The position numbers and the translations under genes are program-made. The notes beneath the pieces are model-generated. The model was not told the origin of the DNA. It was given only the letters and a program-made list of their open reading frames with translations, and searched no databases. Below, piece by piece: positions 52,913 through 62,393 of a stretch of 64,000 nt of DNA. The stretch covers positions 1 to 64,000 of the forward strand of contig JBFWNN010000018.1 in the NCBI GenBank assembly GCA_050251035.1. Reading direction: 5' to 3'. Every line of letters starts with the position of its first letter. Position 1 is the first letter of the stretch. This stretch comes from Taklimakanibacter sp050251035. GTDB lineage: Bacteria > Pseudomonadota > Alphaproteobacteria > Rhizobiales > Aestuariivirgaceae.

Positions 52913-53848
52913 ATGGACTCTTTCAGATTGGGCGAGTTTCTTTCTCGCTATGTCGCCTATCTGGCACTTGTCGCCGTCGTGGTGGTGTTCGGCATATTGT
53001 CGCCCGACCGCTTCCTCACCTTCGGCAATCTCGGCGTCATATTGCAGAACTCCGCCGTCCTGGCGATCGTCGCCATCGGCGTCACCTTCATCATCATCGG
53101 CGGCAGCATCGATCTGAGCGTCGGCTCGGTCATGGCGTTTGCCGGCGCCGTGGCCGCCAGCTTCGCCGGCGACTGGGGCGCTTTCGCCATCGTGATCGCC
53201 CCGCTCGTCGGCCTGATGCTCGGCGCCATCAATGGCGGGATTTTCGTCTACGCGCGCATCCCCTCTTTCGTCGTGACGCTCGGCATGCTGTCCATCGCCC
53301 GCGGCGCCACGGTCATCTTCACCGGCGGCAGCCCGGTGTCCATCCCGCTCACCAGCAGCTTCGAGATTTTCGGCATCCCGCCGATGCCGTTCTGGATCGC
53401 CGCCGGCGTGGCGGTGGTCATGGGCGCCCTCCTCGCCTTCACCACCTTCGGCCGCTACACTTTTGCGATCGGCGGCGATGAGGAGAAGACGCGGATCCTC
53501 GGCGTGCCGGTCGACAAGGTCAAATTCGCCATGTTCGCCCTCTCCGGCGCCTTGGCCGGCCTCGGCGGCGGCATCCTCACCTCGCAGCTCGGCTCCGGCA
53601 GCCCGACGGTCGGCACCGGTTTCGAGCTGCTCGCCATCTCGGCCGTCGTCATCGGCGGGACGCCGCTGACCGGCGGCTCGGGGTCGATTCTCGGCACCGT
53701 GGTGGGCAGCCTGGTCATCATGACGCTCGCCAACGGCCTCGTGATCATGGGCGTCTCCACCAATGTGCAAACCGTGCTGACCGGCCTCGTGCTCATCGTC
53801 GCCGTCATGATCTCGATCCGGCGCGGCAAGCTCAGGATCATCAAGTAG
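52913..53848 (+). CDS. sugar ABC transporter permease (RbsC/FrcC type)
   Basis: Inner-membrane permease of 311 residues with eight to ten helices; GGSIDLSVGSVMAFAG and VVIGGTPLTGGSGSILGTVVG are the family motifs. ATG 52913 removes a Pro-rich start and leaves a normal N-terminus. The Gfo/Idh gene begins 31 bases later. Confidence 0.93.
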   Translation: MDSFRLGEFLSRYVAYLALVAVVVVFGILSPDRFLTFGNLGVILQNSAVLAIVAIGVTFIIIGGSIDLSVGSVMAFAGAVAASFAGDWGAFAIVIAPLVGLMLGAINGGIFVYARIPSFVVTLGMLSIARGATVIFTGGSPVSIPLTSSFEIFGIPPMPFWIAAGVAVVMGALLAFTTFGRYTFAIGGDEEKTRILGVPVDKVKFAMFALSGALAGLGGGILTSQLGSGSPTVGTGFELLAISAVVIGGTPLTGGSGSILGTVVGSLVIMTLANGLVIMGVSTNVQTVLTGLVLIVAVMISIRRGKLRIIK

Positions 53849-53879
53849 CAACACCCAGCCTCATCGGAAGAGCAAGCAG

Positions 53880-54998
53880 ATGTCGTCACCCAAGATCAAG
53901 ATCGGCCTCATCGGCGCCGGCGCAATCATGCGCCTCAGCCATGCGCCAACCATCAAGGCCAGCGCCAGCGCCGAGCTCGTCGCCGTCTTCGATACCGACC
54001 TGAAGCGGGCCGAGGCGATCACCGCGGAATTCGGCGGCAAGGCGCATGACCATCTCGAGAGAATGCTCGATAGGCCGGGGCTCGACGCCGTCATCGTGGC
54101 GACGCCGAACCGTTTCCATGAAGACGGCGTCGTGGCGGCGGCCAAGCGCGGCAAGCATGTGCTGTGCGAGAAGCCGCTCGCCGTCGATGCCGCGGCGGCC
54201 CGGCGCATGGTCAAGGCCTGCGACGACGCCAAGGTCATCCTCCAGGTCGGCTTCAACCAGCGCTTCTGGGCGCAGGTCCAGATCGCCAAGCAGCTCATCG
54301 ATGCGGGCTTCATCGGCAAGATCCACCAGATGCGGTCGATCTATTCGGAGAAGTCGACCGCCTATCCGGCCAGCACGCGCTATCGCTACGACCTCGCCCA
54401 GTCCGGGGGGGCCACGATCATCGATCTCACCATTCACCGCATCGACCTCGCGCGCCACCTGATCGGCGATTTTTCCGGCGTGTTCGCGGAACTGATCCAT
54501 AGCGAGCTGCCGGAGCGCGTCGACGACAACGTCTTCCTGCTGACGCGCTTCGCCAGCGGCGCCCGCGGCAGCCTGGCGGGAAACCGCTATTCGCCCAATA
54601 TCGGCGACGGCACCGACCTCTATGGCACCGAAGGGACCATCCATATCGCCAGCGAGACGGCGACGCCTTTCGCCTCGGCGCCGCTCGCGGTCTACACCGA
54701 GCGCAAGGCTTCCGACCTGCCCGACGTGCTGCGCGAGGCGCATTATCCCGACGCCTGGTGGAAGAGTTTCGAAGGCGGCTGGATCACCGTCAAGCCGCCG
54801 CGCCGCAGCCCCTACCGCGCCCAGCTCGAGGCCTTCTGCGACAGCATAAGGCAAGGCAAGCCGGCGCAGATCACCGGGCTCGACGGCTTGCGGGCGCAGG
54901 AATTCGTGCAAGGCGCCTATCTCTCCATGCGCCAGGGAGGCTGGGTCGACCTGCCGCTCGCCGAGGATGCGCCCTTCGCGATCCCGGACTACAGATGA
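53880..54998 (+). CDS. Gfo/Idh/MocA family dehydrogenase (IolG-like)
   Basis: A 372-residue NAD(P)-dependent dehydrogenase. The Rossmann motif is GLIGAGAIMRLSHAP, the catalytic Lys is in LCEKPLAVD (near residue 97), and IIDLTIHRIDLARHLIG carries the Asp and His of the active site. Members oxidise a ring hydroxyl of myo-inositol, scyllo-inositol or sugars. Encoded inside the uptake operon and overlapping the TIM-barrel gene by four bases, so it probably acts first on the imported substrate. Confidence 0.9.
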   Translation: MSSPKIKIGLIGAGAIMRLSHAPTIKASASAELVAVFDTDLKRAEAITAEFGGKAHDHLERMLDRPGLDAVIVATPNRFHEDGVVAAAKRGKHVLCEKPLAVDAAAARRMVKACDDAKVILQVGFNQRFWAQVQIAKQLIDAGFIGKIHQMRSIYSEKSTAYPASTRYRYDLAQSGGATIIDLTIHRIDLARHLIGDFSGVFAELIHSELPERVDDNVFLLTRFASGARGSLAGNRYSPNIGDGTDLYGTEGTIHIASETATPFASAPLAVYTERKASDLPDVLREAHYPDAWWKSFEGGWITVKPPRRSPYRAQLEAFCDSIRQGKPAQITGLDGLRAQEFVQGAYLSMRQGGWVDLPLAEDAPFAIPDYR

Positions 54999-55828
54999 GG
55001 CCGGAAATGAAGTCATGCTTCCACAGTGTCGGCCTGCCGTCGCGCTCGCTGCTCGAAGCCGTCAACCTCGTCGCCGATGCGGGCTATGATGCGATCGAGC
55101 TCAATGCCGAGACCCTGCCCTGGGCGCCGGCACATATCACGCCCGCGGCGAGCCGCGCCGAGCGCAAGGCGGTGGCGGATGCCTGCCGCGCGCGCGGCAT
55201 CACCATTCCAGCCGTCGGCGCCCATATCGGGATGGTGAGCGAAGACCCGGCCGAACGCCGCGCGGCAATCGATTTCGTCAAGGGATGCGTCGATATCGCG
55301 CGCGATGTCGGGTCACCCTTCGTCCACATCCTGTCCGGCCCGGCGGCAGCCAATACCGACCGCAAGGACGCCTGGGGCTGGTTCAGGCACGCCGTCGAAC
55401 AGAGCACGATCCATGCCGGCGAGCGCGGGATCGGCCTCGGCATCGAGGCGATCGCCGGCCACCTCTTCCATGGGGTCGACGACTATCACGAGATGCGCCG
55501 CGACCTGCCCGGCGTGCCGTTCAAGGTGAATTTCGACCCGAGCCATCTCGAGGTCCAGAAGGAAGACCCGCGCCGCGTCGTCGATGAGCTGGGCGACCTC
55601 ATCGCCCATGTCCATCTCAAGGACGGCAAGGGTCTCTTCCCGCAATTCGAGTTTCCGCCTTTGGGAAAGGGCACGATCGATTTCGCCGCGCTGGTCGACG
55701 GCCTGCGCAAGCAGGGCTTCGACGGCGTGCTGTCGGTCGAATATGAAGCGCAGGTCTATGGCTATCGCGAGAGCGAAGAGCAGATCCTCGCCGACGGCAA
55801 GAGGTTCTGCGAACGGCTGGGCGCATGA
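54995..55828 (+). CDS. TIM-barrel sugar isomerase/epimerase/dehydratase (IolE/IolI/Hyi-like)
   Basis: A 277-residue AP-endonuclease-2-type barrel. Probable metal tetrad: Glu151 (GIEAIAGH), Asp181 and His184 (NFDPSHLE), His205/His207 (HVHLKD) and Glu249 (SVEYE). This set is shared by xylose isomerase-like enzymes, IolE (inosose dehydratase) and IolI (inosose isomerase). The start overlaps the dehydrogenase stop (ATGA), and its own stop overlaps the ATPase start. Following a Gfo/Idh enzyme and paired with an IolD-like enzyme, a role like IolE or IolI is plausible. Confidence 0.87.
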   Translation: MRPEMKSCFHSVGLPSRSLLEAVNLVADAGYDAIELNAETLPWAPAHITPAASRAERKAVADACRARGITIPAVGAHIGMVSEDPAERRAAIDFVKGCVDIARDVGSPFVHILSGPAAANTDRKDAWGWFRHAVEQSTIHAGERGIGLGIEAIAGHLFHGVDDYHEMRRDLPGVPFKVNFDPSHLEVQKEDPRRVVDELGDLIAHVHLKDGKGLFPQFEFPPLGKGTIDFAALVDGLRKQGFDGVLSVEYEAQVYGYRESEEQILADGKRFCERLGA

Positions 55829-56652
55829 AGAGAGCAGCGGACGCCATGACGACGAATGCGCAAGCCACAGCCGCCGCGACCGGTGGCGACCATTTCCTCA
55901 GCCTGCGCAACGTGACCAAGCGCTTCGGCGGCCTGCATGCGCTCGACGATGTCAGCCTCGACGTCAGGCGCGGCGAGGTGCTGGGGCTCCTCGGCGACAA
56001 TGGCGCCGGCAAGACGACTCTCGTCAAGATCATCGCCGGCGTCTACCAGCCGACCGCGGGCGAGATCCTGTGCAACGGCGTCGTCGAACGCATCTCCTCG
56101 CCGGACCGCGCCCATCACCTCGGCATCGAGACCGTCTTCCAGGATCTGGCGCTGGTGCCCAACCTCGCCGTCGCCGATAATTTCTTCATCGGCCGCGAGA
56201 TGACCTACGACATCGTTCCCGGCCTCATCCGCCTCCTGCGCAAACGCAAGATGGAAGCCGATGCCGCGGAGACGCTGAAGCAGCTCGACATCCATATTCC
56301 GTCGCTCAGGGTCAATGTCGACACCCTTTCGGGCGGCCAGCGCCAAGCGATCGCCATCGCCAGGGCCATCCGGTGGAAGGCCAATCTGGTGATCCTGGAC
56401 GAACCGACGGCGGCGCTGAGCGTGCCGGAGCAGAACAAGGTCCTCGAGCTCGCGCGCCGGCTGGCGCGCCAGGGCGTGGCCGTCATCTACATTACGCACA
56501 ACATGAACGATGTGATGGCGGTGACCGACCGCATCGCCCTCCTCTATCGCGGCAAGCTGGCGGGCGAACTGCTGACGAAGCAGACCAACCAGAACGAGAT
56601 CGTCAGCATGATCATGTCCGGCAAGCCGCCGGCATCGGCTCAGCGCGCCTGA
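55825..56652 (+). CDS. sugar ABC transporter ATP-binding protein, single-domain (FrcA type)
   Basis: A 275-residue ATPase with one nucleotide-binding domain: Walker A GDNGAGKTT (near residue 61), QDLALVPNLAVADNFFIG as the family-typical Q-loop region, signature LSGGQRQA, Walker B LVILDEPTAAL, switch ITHNMND. Sugar importers usually use two-domain ATPases; the single-domain form resembles the FrcA fructose transporter of rhizobia. Its last 13 bases overlap the convergent permease gene. Confidence 0.92.
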   Translation: MKRAADAMTTNAQATAAATGGDHFLSLRNVTKRFGGLHALDDVSLDVRRGEVLGLLGDNGAGKTTLVKIIAGVYQPTAGEILCNGVVERISSPDRAHHLGIETVFQDLALVPNLAVADNFFIGREMTYDIVPGLIRLLRKRKMEADAAETLKQLDIHIPSLRVNVDTLSGGQRQAIAIARAIRWKANLVILDEPTAALSVPEQNKVLELARRLARQGVAVIYITHNMNDVMAVTDRIALLYRGKLAGELLTKQTNQNEIVSMIMSGKPPASAQRA

Positions 56653-57497
56653 GCGCGGCGGCGCTTGCCGAGCTCGACCGCGATGGCCGCGGCGATGGTG
56701 AGCACGATCAGGATGAGGCCCAGGGCATTGACGGCGGGCGTGAGGCCGGTCCTGACCTTCGTCGCGACATAGACGGTGAGCGGCGTCTCGGTGCCGCGCA
56801 CGAAGAGCGTCGTGTTGTAGTTCTCGAAGGACTGCAGGAAGGCGATCAGCATGGCGGCGAGCAGAGACGGCCTCAGATAAGGCAGGAGGATGCGCCGGAA
56901 CACCATGAAGCGCGAGGCGCCGAGGCCAAGGGCCGCCTCTTCCAGCGTGCGGTCGAAGCGCTGCAGGCGCGCCGCAACCATCAGCATGACATAGGCGGAG
57001 ATGAAGCTCGCCTGCGCGAGGATGATGAGCAGGGCGCCGCCGCCGATACCGGCCTGGCGCCAGAGGATCAAGGTCGAGATGCCGATCGCGACGCCGGGCG
57101 TGAGCAATGGCGACACCATGACCGCATAGAGGAAGGTCCGCGCCTTTCCCTGCAGGCTGGTCAGGAACAGGGCCGCCGCCGTGCCGACCGGCAGCGCGAT
57201 CACGATCACGCACAGGCCGATGAAGACCGACAGGCGCAGCGCCTGCCACATGGCCTGATCGGCCCAGAGCGCGCTGAACCAGCCGAGTGTGGTGCCGAGC
57301 CAGGGCGTGACCGTCGGAAACTTGCTGGCGTTGAAGGTCGCCGCCGTCATCACCACCAGCGGCAGGAACAGATAGATGAAGAACAGGACCATGTAGGCGG
57401 CGAAGACAAGCCGTGGCAGCCAGTCGAGGATCGCGGAGGTGCCGCCTTGCGGCCTCTGCACGCTGGTATCAACACCGGCATCGAGAGCGATCGTCAT
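56640..57497 (-). CDS. ABC transporter permease, PotC type
   Basis: Second permease (285 residues, about six helices) of a complete spermidine/putrescine-type importer. EAA loop EAALGLGASRFMVF; N-terminal helix VLFFIYLFLPLVVM. ATG 57497 overlaps the stop of the upstream permease. Residues 1-25 form an unusual hydrophilic start (MTIALDAGVDTSVQRPQGG). Last gene of its operon; tail-to-tail with the sugar ATPase. Confidence 0.92.
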   Translation of the reverse strand: MTIALDAGVDTSVQRPQGGTSAILDWLPRLVFAAYMVLFFIYLFLPLVVMTAATFNASKFPTVTPWLGTTLGWFSALWADQAMWQALRLSVFIGLCVIVIALPVGTAAALFLTSLQGKARTFLYAVMVSPLLTPGVAIGISTLILWRQAGIGGGALLIILAQASFISAYVMLMVAARLQRFDRTLEEAALGLGASRFMVFRRILLPYLRPSLLAAMLIAFLQSFENYNTTLFVRGTETPLTVYVATKVRTGLTPAVNALGLILIVLTIAAAIAVELGKRRRAQAR

Positions 57498-58375
57498 TTC
57501 GCCACATCCGCCAGGTTGACGCGGAACAGACGCAGGGCCGCCAGCACCACCATCATGCACAGGACGAGCAGGACGAGCGCATAGGCGGCGCCGCGGTTCC
57601 AGTTTCCGCCCTCGAAGAACCAGTTGTAGATGATCTCGGTGAACCAGCGGCTTCCGGGTGATCCGAGCAGCGCCGGCGCCACATAGCTGCCGGCCGCCAG
57701 CATGAAGGTGAAGACGCAGCCCGTGGCGATGCCGGCCTTGGCATGGGGAATGACGATGCGGCGATGGATCCTGACCGTCGAGGCGCCGAGGTTGCGCGCC
57801 GCCTCGATCTGCGCCGTCTCGAGCGTCGAGATCGAATTGTAGATCGGAAACAGCATGAACAGGATATAGGCATAGACCATGCCGGCGAGCACGCCGAAAT
57901 CGCCGAACCAGCGCACCGGCTCGGCGATGAGGCCCAGCGCCAGCAATACCGCGTTGAGCGGACCGTTGAAGGCGAGAAGGATATACCAGGCGAGCGTGCG
58001 CAGGACCTCGTTGATCCAGAAGGGAATGATGAGCGCCACGAGCGCGAGCGCCACACCGGTCGGGCTCGCGCGCTTGGCGAGCCAATAGGCCAGAGGATAG
58101 GTCGCGATCAGGGTCGTCGCCGTCACCAGCGCGCTCGCCCATATGGTCTTGAAGAAGATGGCGCGATGCACCGGATCGCCGGCGAGCGCCACGAAATTGG
58201 CGAAAGTATAGCGGTCGGCCTCGGTGCCGACCTGGCTCGGCATCAGATTGGGCTTGAGCGAAAAGTCGAGCATCATCAGATTGGGCGCCAGCACCAGGCC
58301 CAGAAGCCATAGGGCGACGATCAGGATGATCAGTCCGCCGAGCCCCAGGCCGAACCGCTCGGTCAAGCTAGCCAT
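57494..58375 (-). CDS. ABC transporter permease, PotB type
   Basis: First permease, 293 residues. EAA loop EAARNLGASTVRIH, and SLKPNLMPSQVGTEADRYTFANF is a PotB-type periplasmic segment. ATG 58375 overlaps the ATPase stop by 8 bases and yields a normal length; upstream residues in the open frame are Arg/Pro-rich and belong to the antisense of the ATPase gene. Confidence 0.92.
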   Translation of the reverse strand: MASLTERFGLGLGGLIILIVALWLLGLVLAPNLMMLDFSLKPNLMPSQVGTEADRYTFANFVALAGDPVHRAIFFKTIWASALVTATTLIATYPLAYWLAKRASPTGVALALVALIIPFWINEVLRTLAWYILLAFNGPLNAVLLALGLIAEPVRWFGDFGVLAGMVYAYILFMLFPIYNSISTLETAQIEAARNLGASTVRIHRRIVIPHAKAGIATGCVFTFMLAAGSYVAPALLGSPGSRWFTEIIYNWFFEGGNWNRGAAYALVLLVLCMMVVLAALRLFRVNLADVAK

Positions 58376-59438
58376 GCGCCAGGACCAGCGCCTCGGCGGG
58401 CGCGAAAGAAAGTTCGATCTTGCCGCCGGCCGAGGGCGCCGCATCGAGGCTGCGATGGGCGATCGCCGCGAGCACGGGTTCGCCGTCGCTGGCCTTGGCA
58501 TGCAGCATGGCGACGGCGCCTTCGAATTCGAGCCGCTCGGTCAATGCGGCGATGCGGTTGCCCGACGCCGCGCCGCCAAGGGCCACCGCCTCGGGCCGCA
58601 CATAGAGAGCGGCATCATCGCCGCTCTTGACGCCCGGACCGGCGCGGCCTTTCAGCAGGCCATGGCGGGTCTCGACCGCCGCGATGCCGCCCGAGATGCC
58701 GCGGATCTTGCCGGAGAACGCATTGGTCTCGCCGACGAACCGGGCGACGAAGGATGTGGCGGGATTGGCATAGAGCTCGCGCGGCGTCGCGATCTGCTGC
58801 AGCTTGCCGGCGCTCATCACCGCCACCCGATCCGACATGGCCAGGGCCTCGGACTGGTCGTGGGTGATGTAGATGAAGGTGACACCGGTGCGCTTCTGGA
58901 GGGCCCGCAATTCGGCGCGCATATGCTGGCGGAGCTTCAGATCGAGCGCCGACAGCGGCTCGTCGAGCAGCAGCACCTCCGGCTCGACGGCCAAAGCGCG
59001 CGCTATGGCGACACGCTGCTTCTGGCCACCGGACAATTCATGCACCATGCGGTCGCCGAAGCCCGGAAGGGCGATCAGCTCGAGCAATTCATCGGCGCGC
59101 CGGCGGCGCTCGGTCTTGGGAACGCCCCGCACCTCGAGGCCGAAAGCGATGTTCTCCCAGACCGGCATCAAGGGGAACAGCGCCAGGGACTGGAAGATCA
59201 TCGAGGTCGGGCGCTGATGCGGGCCCTGCCCGGTCACGTCCTTGCCGCCGATGACGATCCGGCCCGACGTCGGCTGGATGAAGCCGGCGACGAGCCGTAG
59301 CACCGTCGTCTTGCCGCAGCCCGAGGGACCGAGGATGGAAAAGAACTCGCCGCCCTCGACCGTGGCCGAGAATTTCTCGACGGCGCGCACGGCGCCGAAG
59401 ATCATCTCGATGCCGACAAGCTCGACCGAATGTGACAT
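58368..59438 (-). CDS. ABC transporter ATP-binding protein, PotA type
   Basis: ATPase of 356 residues: Walker A GPSGCGKTT (near residue 40), signature LSGGQKQRV, Walker B VLLLDEPLSALD, switch ITHDQSEAL. The C-terminal third is a TOBE domain (starting near NAFSGKIRGISGG, with VRPEAVAL). PotA-class proteins power spermidine, putrescine and related importers. It is second in the operon after the binding protein. Confidence 0.94.
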   Translation of the reverse strand: MSHSVELVGIEMIFGAVRAVEKFSATVEGGEFFSILGPSGCGKTTVLRLVAGFIQPTSGRIVIGGKDVTGQGPHQRPTSMIFQSLALFPLMPVWENIAFGLEVRGVPKTERRRRADELLELIALPGFGDRMVHELSGGQKQRVAIARALAVEPEVLLLDEPLSALDLKLRQHMRAELRALQKRTGVTFIYITHDQSEALAMSDRVAVMSAGKLQQIATPRELYANPATSFVARFVGETNAFSGKIRGISGGIAAVETRHGLLKGRAGPGVKSGDDAALYVRPEAVALGGAASGNRIAALTERLEFEGAVAMLHAKASDGEPVLAAIAHRSLDAAPSAGGKIELSFAPAEALVLAHG

Positions 59439-59494
59439 GAGTATCCGTCAAGAAAGATGGCGGAAACGCTTCGCGCTTCCGCCATCGGGTTGCA

Positions 59495-60613
59495 TCAGGC
59501 CGACAGGAACTTGTCCTGGTATTCGTTGCGGATGGCGACGAACCAGTTGTCCTGGATGGGCCACCACCAGAGCTTCTCCAGGGCGTCGCCCGGATAGGCG
59601 GCGGCGAAGAAGGCCTTGGAAGCATCGGACAAATGCTTGTCGGCGCCGACCGCGGTCGTGTTGATCGACGTATGGTTGGCATACATGGCGCCCGCTTCCG
59701 GCGTCAGCATCCAGTTCACGAAGGCATAGGCCTGGTCGACATTCTTGGCGCCGACCGGGATCGACACGCCTTCCATCCAGGTCAACGCTCCCTCGACCGG
59801 GGCGACGAAGCCGATCGGCAGGCCTTCCTTGGCGAGGCCGGCGGCGGACGAATCCCAGGTCTGGCCGATCGCCGCGCCATTGGTGCGGAAGGCGCCCTGC
59901 GCCTCGTTCTCATTCGACCAGAACTGGACGATGTTGCCCTTGCGGGCGATCGCCTCGGCCAGGATGACGTCGTAATTGGCGCGCATCGTCGCCTCGTCCT
60001 TGAAACTGTCGCGCATCGGCTTTGGCAGCTTGCCTTGCGTTTCGAGCCACAGGCCCAGGCCCACGAGGCCGGAATGGCCGCGGATCGTCGCCTTGCCCTT
60101 CATTTCGGGCTTCCAGATGTCGCCATAGGAGGCCTTGCCATAGTCGAGCGGCGTGGCGTTCTTGTCGAAGGACAGAGCCTCGGTGCCCCAATCGGTCGGC
60201 ACCTGATAGCGCTTGCCGCCGACGACGGCGCCCAATGTCTCCGACCCCTTGACGGCGCTGGTCAGCGCCTTGTCCCACTGGACCTTGCTCTCGTCGATCG
60301 GCTGCAGGAGGCCGAATTCCACATAGTTGGGAACGCGGTCGACGGCCGGCCAGATGATGTCATAGCCGGTGCCGTTGCTGGCCCGCATCTGGTTGAGCAG
60401 CTCGTCATTGGTGCCGTAGGGCGTGTAGACCGGCTTGATGCCGCTCGCCTTCTCGAAGGCGGCGAGCATGGCGTCCGAGATGTAGCCGGCCCAGGCGAAG
60501 ATGTTGACCGCGCCGGAGGAGCCTTCGGCGTAGGACTGACGCGCGATGAACGGGGCCGCGAGGGTCGCGCCTGCCACGCTCTTGATGAGCGTGCGGCGGC
60601 TGATGAACGACAT
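59495..60613 (-). CDS. substrate-binding protein, PotD/PotF type, Tat-exported
   Basis: Periplasmic binding protein of 372 residues with a twin-arginine signal (ISRRTLIKSVAGATLAAPFIA). The mature part begins VNIFAWAGYISDAMLAAFEKASGIK, the standard PotD opening; WPAVDRVPNYVEFGLLQPID and YQVPTDWGTEALSFD follow. The AGGAG box lies just before ATG 60613. It opens the operon binding protein - ATPase - PotB - PotC. The ligand is unknown. Confidence 0.93.
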   Translation of the reverse strand: MSFISRRTLIKSVAGATLAAPFIARQSYAEGSSGAVNIFAWAGYISDAMLAAFEKASGIKPVYTPYGTNDELLNQMRASNGTGYDIIWPAVDRVPNYVEFGLLQPIDESKVQWDKALTSAVKGSETLGAVVGGKRYQVPTDWGTEALSFDKNATPLDYGKASYGDIWKPEMKGKATIRGHSGLVGLGLWLETQGKLPKPMRDSFKDEATMRANYDVILAEAIARKGNIVQFWSNENEAQGAFRTNGAAIGQTWDSSAAGLAKEGLPIGFVAPVEGALTWMEGVSIPVGAKNVDQAYAFVNWMLTPEAGAMYANHTSINTTAVGADKHLSDASKAFFAAAYPGDALEKLWWWPIQDNWFVAIRNEYQDKFLSA

Positions 60614-60799
60614 ATGGACTCTCCTGTGTTCGGTGCTCAGACCATGGGTAAGGTTGAGCTTGCTATCGCCCGTGTGTGACAGGCATGCGAAGGCGCGCAC
60701 GGTCCATGATGTACCTCGCCGATTTACAATCGGCGGCGGTGATTTCCGAATCACCGCACGCTATAATCGAGGACCGAAAGACACGGGAGATGCGTTCAG

Positions 60800-61390
60800 A
60801 TGCCCAAGGGAAAGACTGTCGGCCTGGTCTTCATCGACGGCTACGCCGACTGGGAATTCGGCCTCCTGTCGGCGGCGGTCGGCGGCGGCGAAGAATGGTT
60901 CGATGGCCGCGTGGTCGCGCTCTCGCCGGAAATCAGGCCGCTGCGCTCGATCGGCGGACTTACGTTGACGCCGGAGCGCACCGCCCTCCCTGAAAGCAAT
61001 ACCGATCTCGATGCCGTCGCGGTGGTCGGGTCCGACGGCTGGAGCCAGAACCCGCCCGATGTCACGCCGCTCCTGACATCGGTCGCGGCGCGCGGCGGCG
61101 TCGTCGGCGGCATCTGCGCCGGCACGTTAGCCCTGGCGCGCGCCGGGCTCTTCGCCAAGGCCGCCCATACCAGCAACGGCCGTGACTGGATCGCCGAATG
61201 GGCTCCCGGCTACCGGGGCCAGGAGAATTATCGCGACGTGCCGCATGCCGTCGCCGACGGCAGGATCGTCTCGGCGCCGGGCTCGGCCCCCGGCACCTTC
61301 GCCGTCGAATTCCTGAAGGCGCTCCATCCGGATCAGTCCGAGAAGGTCGCCGAGATGAAAGCGATGTTCGTCAGGGAATATACGGGCTGA
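60800..61390 (+). CDS. DJ-1/PfpI family protein
   Basis: A 196-residue class-I glutamine-amidotransferase-like protein. The nucleophile elbow is GGICAGTLALARAGL with Cys106, and Glu19 (ADWEF) is the conserved acid. No DNA-binding domain is attached. Family members act as glyoxalase/deglycase, isonitrile hydratase or chaperone. Divergent from the importer operon and 13 bases before the next gene. Confidence 0.87.
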   Translation: MPKGKTVGLVFIDGYADWEFGLLSAAVGGGEEWFDGRVVALSPEIRPLRSIGGLTLTPERTALPESNTDLDAVAVVGSDGWSQNPPDVTPLLTSVAARGGVVGGICAGTLALARAGLFAKAAHTSNGRDWIAEWAPGYRGQENYRDVPHAVADGRIVSAPGSAPGTFAVEFLKALHPDQSEKVAEMKAMFVREYTG

Positions 61391-61403
61391 GGGGCGTTCC
61401 GAC

Positions 61404-62384
61404 ATGCATGTGCTGATCACCGGCGCGAGCGGCAAACTTGGCAGCCGTGTCGTGGCGCGGCTGCTGGCGGCGGCTCCGGCTGCTCCGCTCAGGATCACGG
61501 CCGTGACCCATTCCCGTACGCTTTCCATCGCCGATGAGCGGCTGACCGTGGTTCAGGGCAATATCGCGGAGCGCGGTTTCGTCGAAACCGTCATGGACGG
61601 CGTCACCCATGTCGTCCACATGGCGACGTGCAAGGAAATTCCCGACCTCGTGATGGATGTCACCGTCAAGGGCATGTTCTGGCTGCTGGACGTGTTTCGG
61701 GCGCGTCAGGCGAAGTACTTTATACTGATCGGCGGCGACGCCGCGATCGGCCATTATTTCTATCCCGCCGATGCGCCCTTGACCGAAGCGACGCCGCACC
61801 GGGCCGCCCCTGGCTGCTACTCCCTCTCCAAGGTGCTCGAAGAGGTGCTGCTCGTTCAGGCCCATATCCAATATGGCCTGCAGGGCTGCTGCCTGCGCGC
61901 GCCCTGGATCATGGCCGATGACGACCTGCGCCAGGCGCTCACTTTCGCGCCCGATGTGTTCGGCGTGCCGCGCTGGCACGAGGAAGTCGGCGCCGCCAGG
62001 GCAGCCGACTATGCGCGGCGGCACTGCGTGCCGCTGGCGCTCGCCGCCGACGGTAAGCCCCTCAAGCGCGGCCTGGTCGCCGTCGATGATGTGGTCGCAG
62101 CCATAGAAACCGCGCTCATGCGGCAGCCTCCAGACTGCGAGACCTTCAACATCGCCATGGACGAGCCTTTCGACTATGCCGAGGCCGCCGCTCACATAAA
62201 AGCGCGGTTCGGACAGGACAGTGTCGACGTGCCGACCCCGTTCCACAGCGTGAAGATGGACAATCGCAAGGCCCGGCAGGTCCTGGGCTGGCGCCCGCGC
62301 TTCGACGCCAAACGTCTGATCGAGTCGGCCTGGGCCTTCGAGCGGGCGCCCGGCGCCGAGCGCCGGATCCTGTATCCGGGCTGA
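61404..62384 (+). CDS. NAD-dependent epimerase/dehydratase (extended SDR)
   Basis: A 326-residue extended short-chain dehydrogenase. Cofactor motif TGASGKLG at the N-terminus; catalytic YxxxK in CYSLSKVLEE; substrate-side FNIAMDEPFDYAEAA and VLGWRPRFDAKRLIESA near the C-terminus are typical of sugar-nucleotide or uronate-type epimerases. Follows the DJ-1 gene closely and converges on the SDR gene with 9 bases between stops. Confidence 0.87.
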   Translation: MHVLITGASGKLGSRVVARLLAAAPAAPLRITAVTHSRTLSIADERLTVVQGNIAERGFVETVMDGVTHVVHMATCKEIPDLVMDVTVKGMFWLLDVFRARQAKYFILIGGDAAIGHYFYPADAPLTEATPHRAAPGCYSLSKVLEEVLLVQAHIQYGLQGCCLRAPWIMADDDLRQALTFAPDVFGVPRWHEEVGAARAADYARRHCVPLALAADGKPLKRGLVAVDDVVAAIETALMRQPPDCETFNIAMDEPFDYAEAAAHIKARFGQDSVDVPTPFHSVKMDNRKARQVLGWRPRFDAKRLIESAWAFERAPGAERRILYPG

Positions 62385-62393
62385 GCATGCCTC

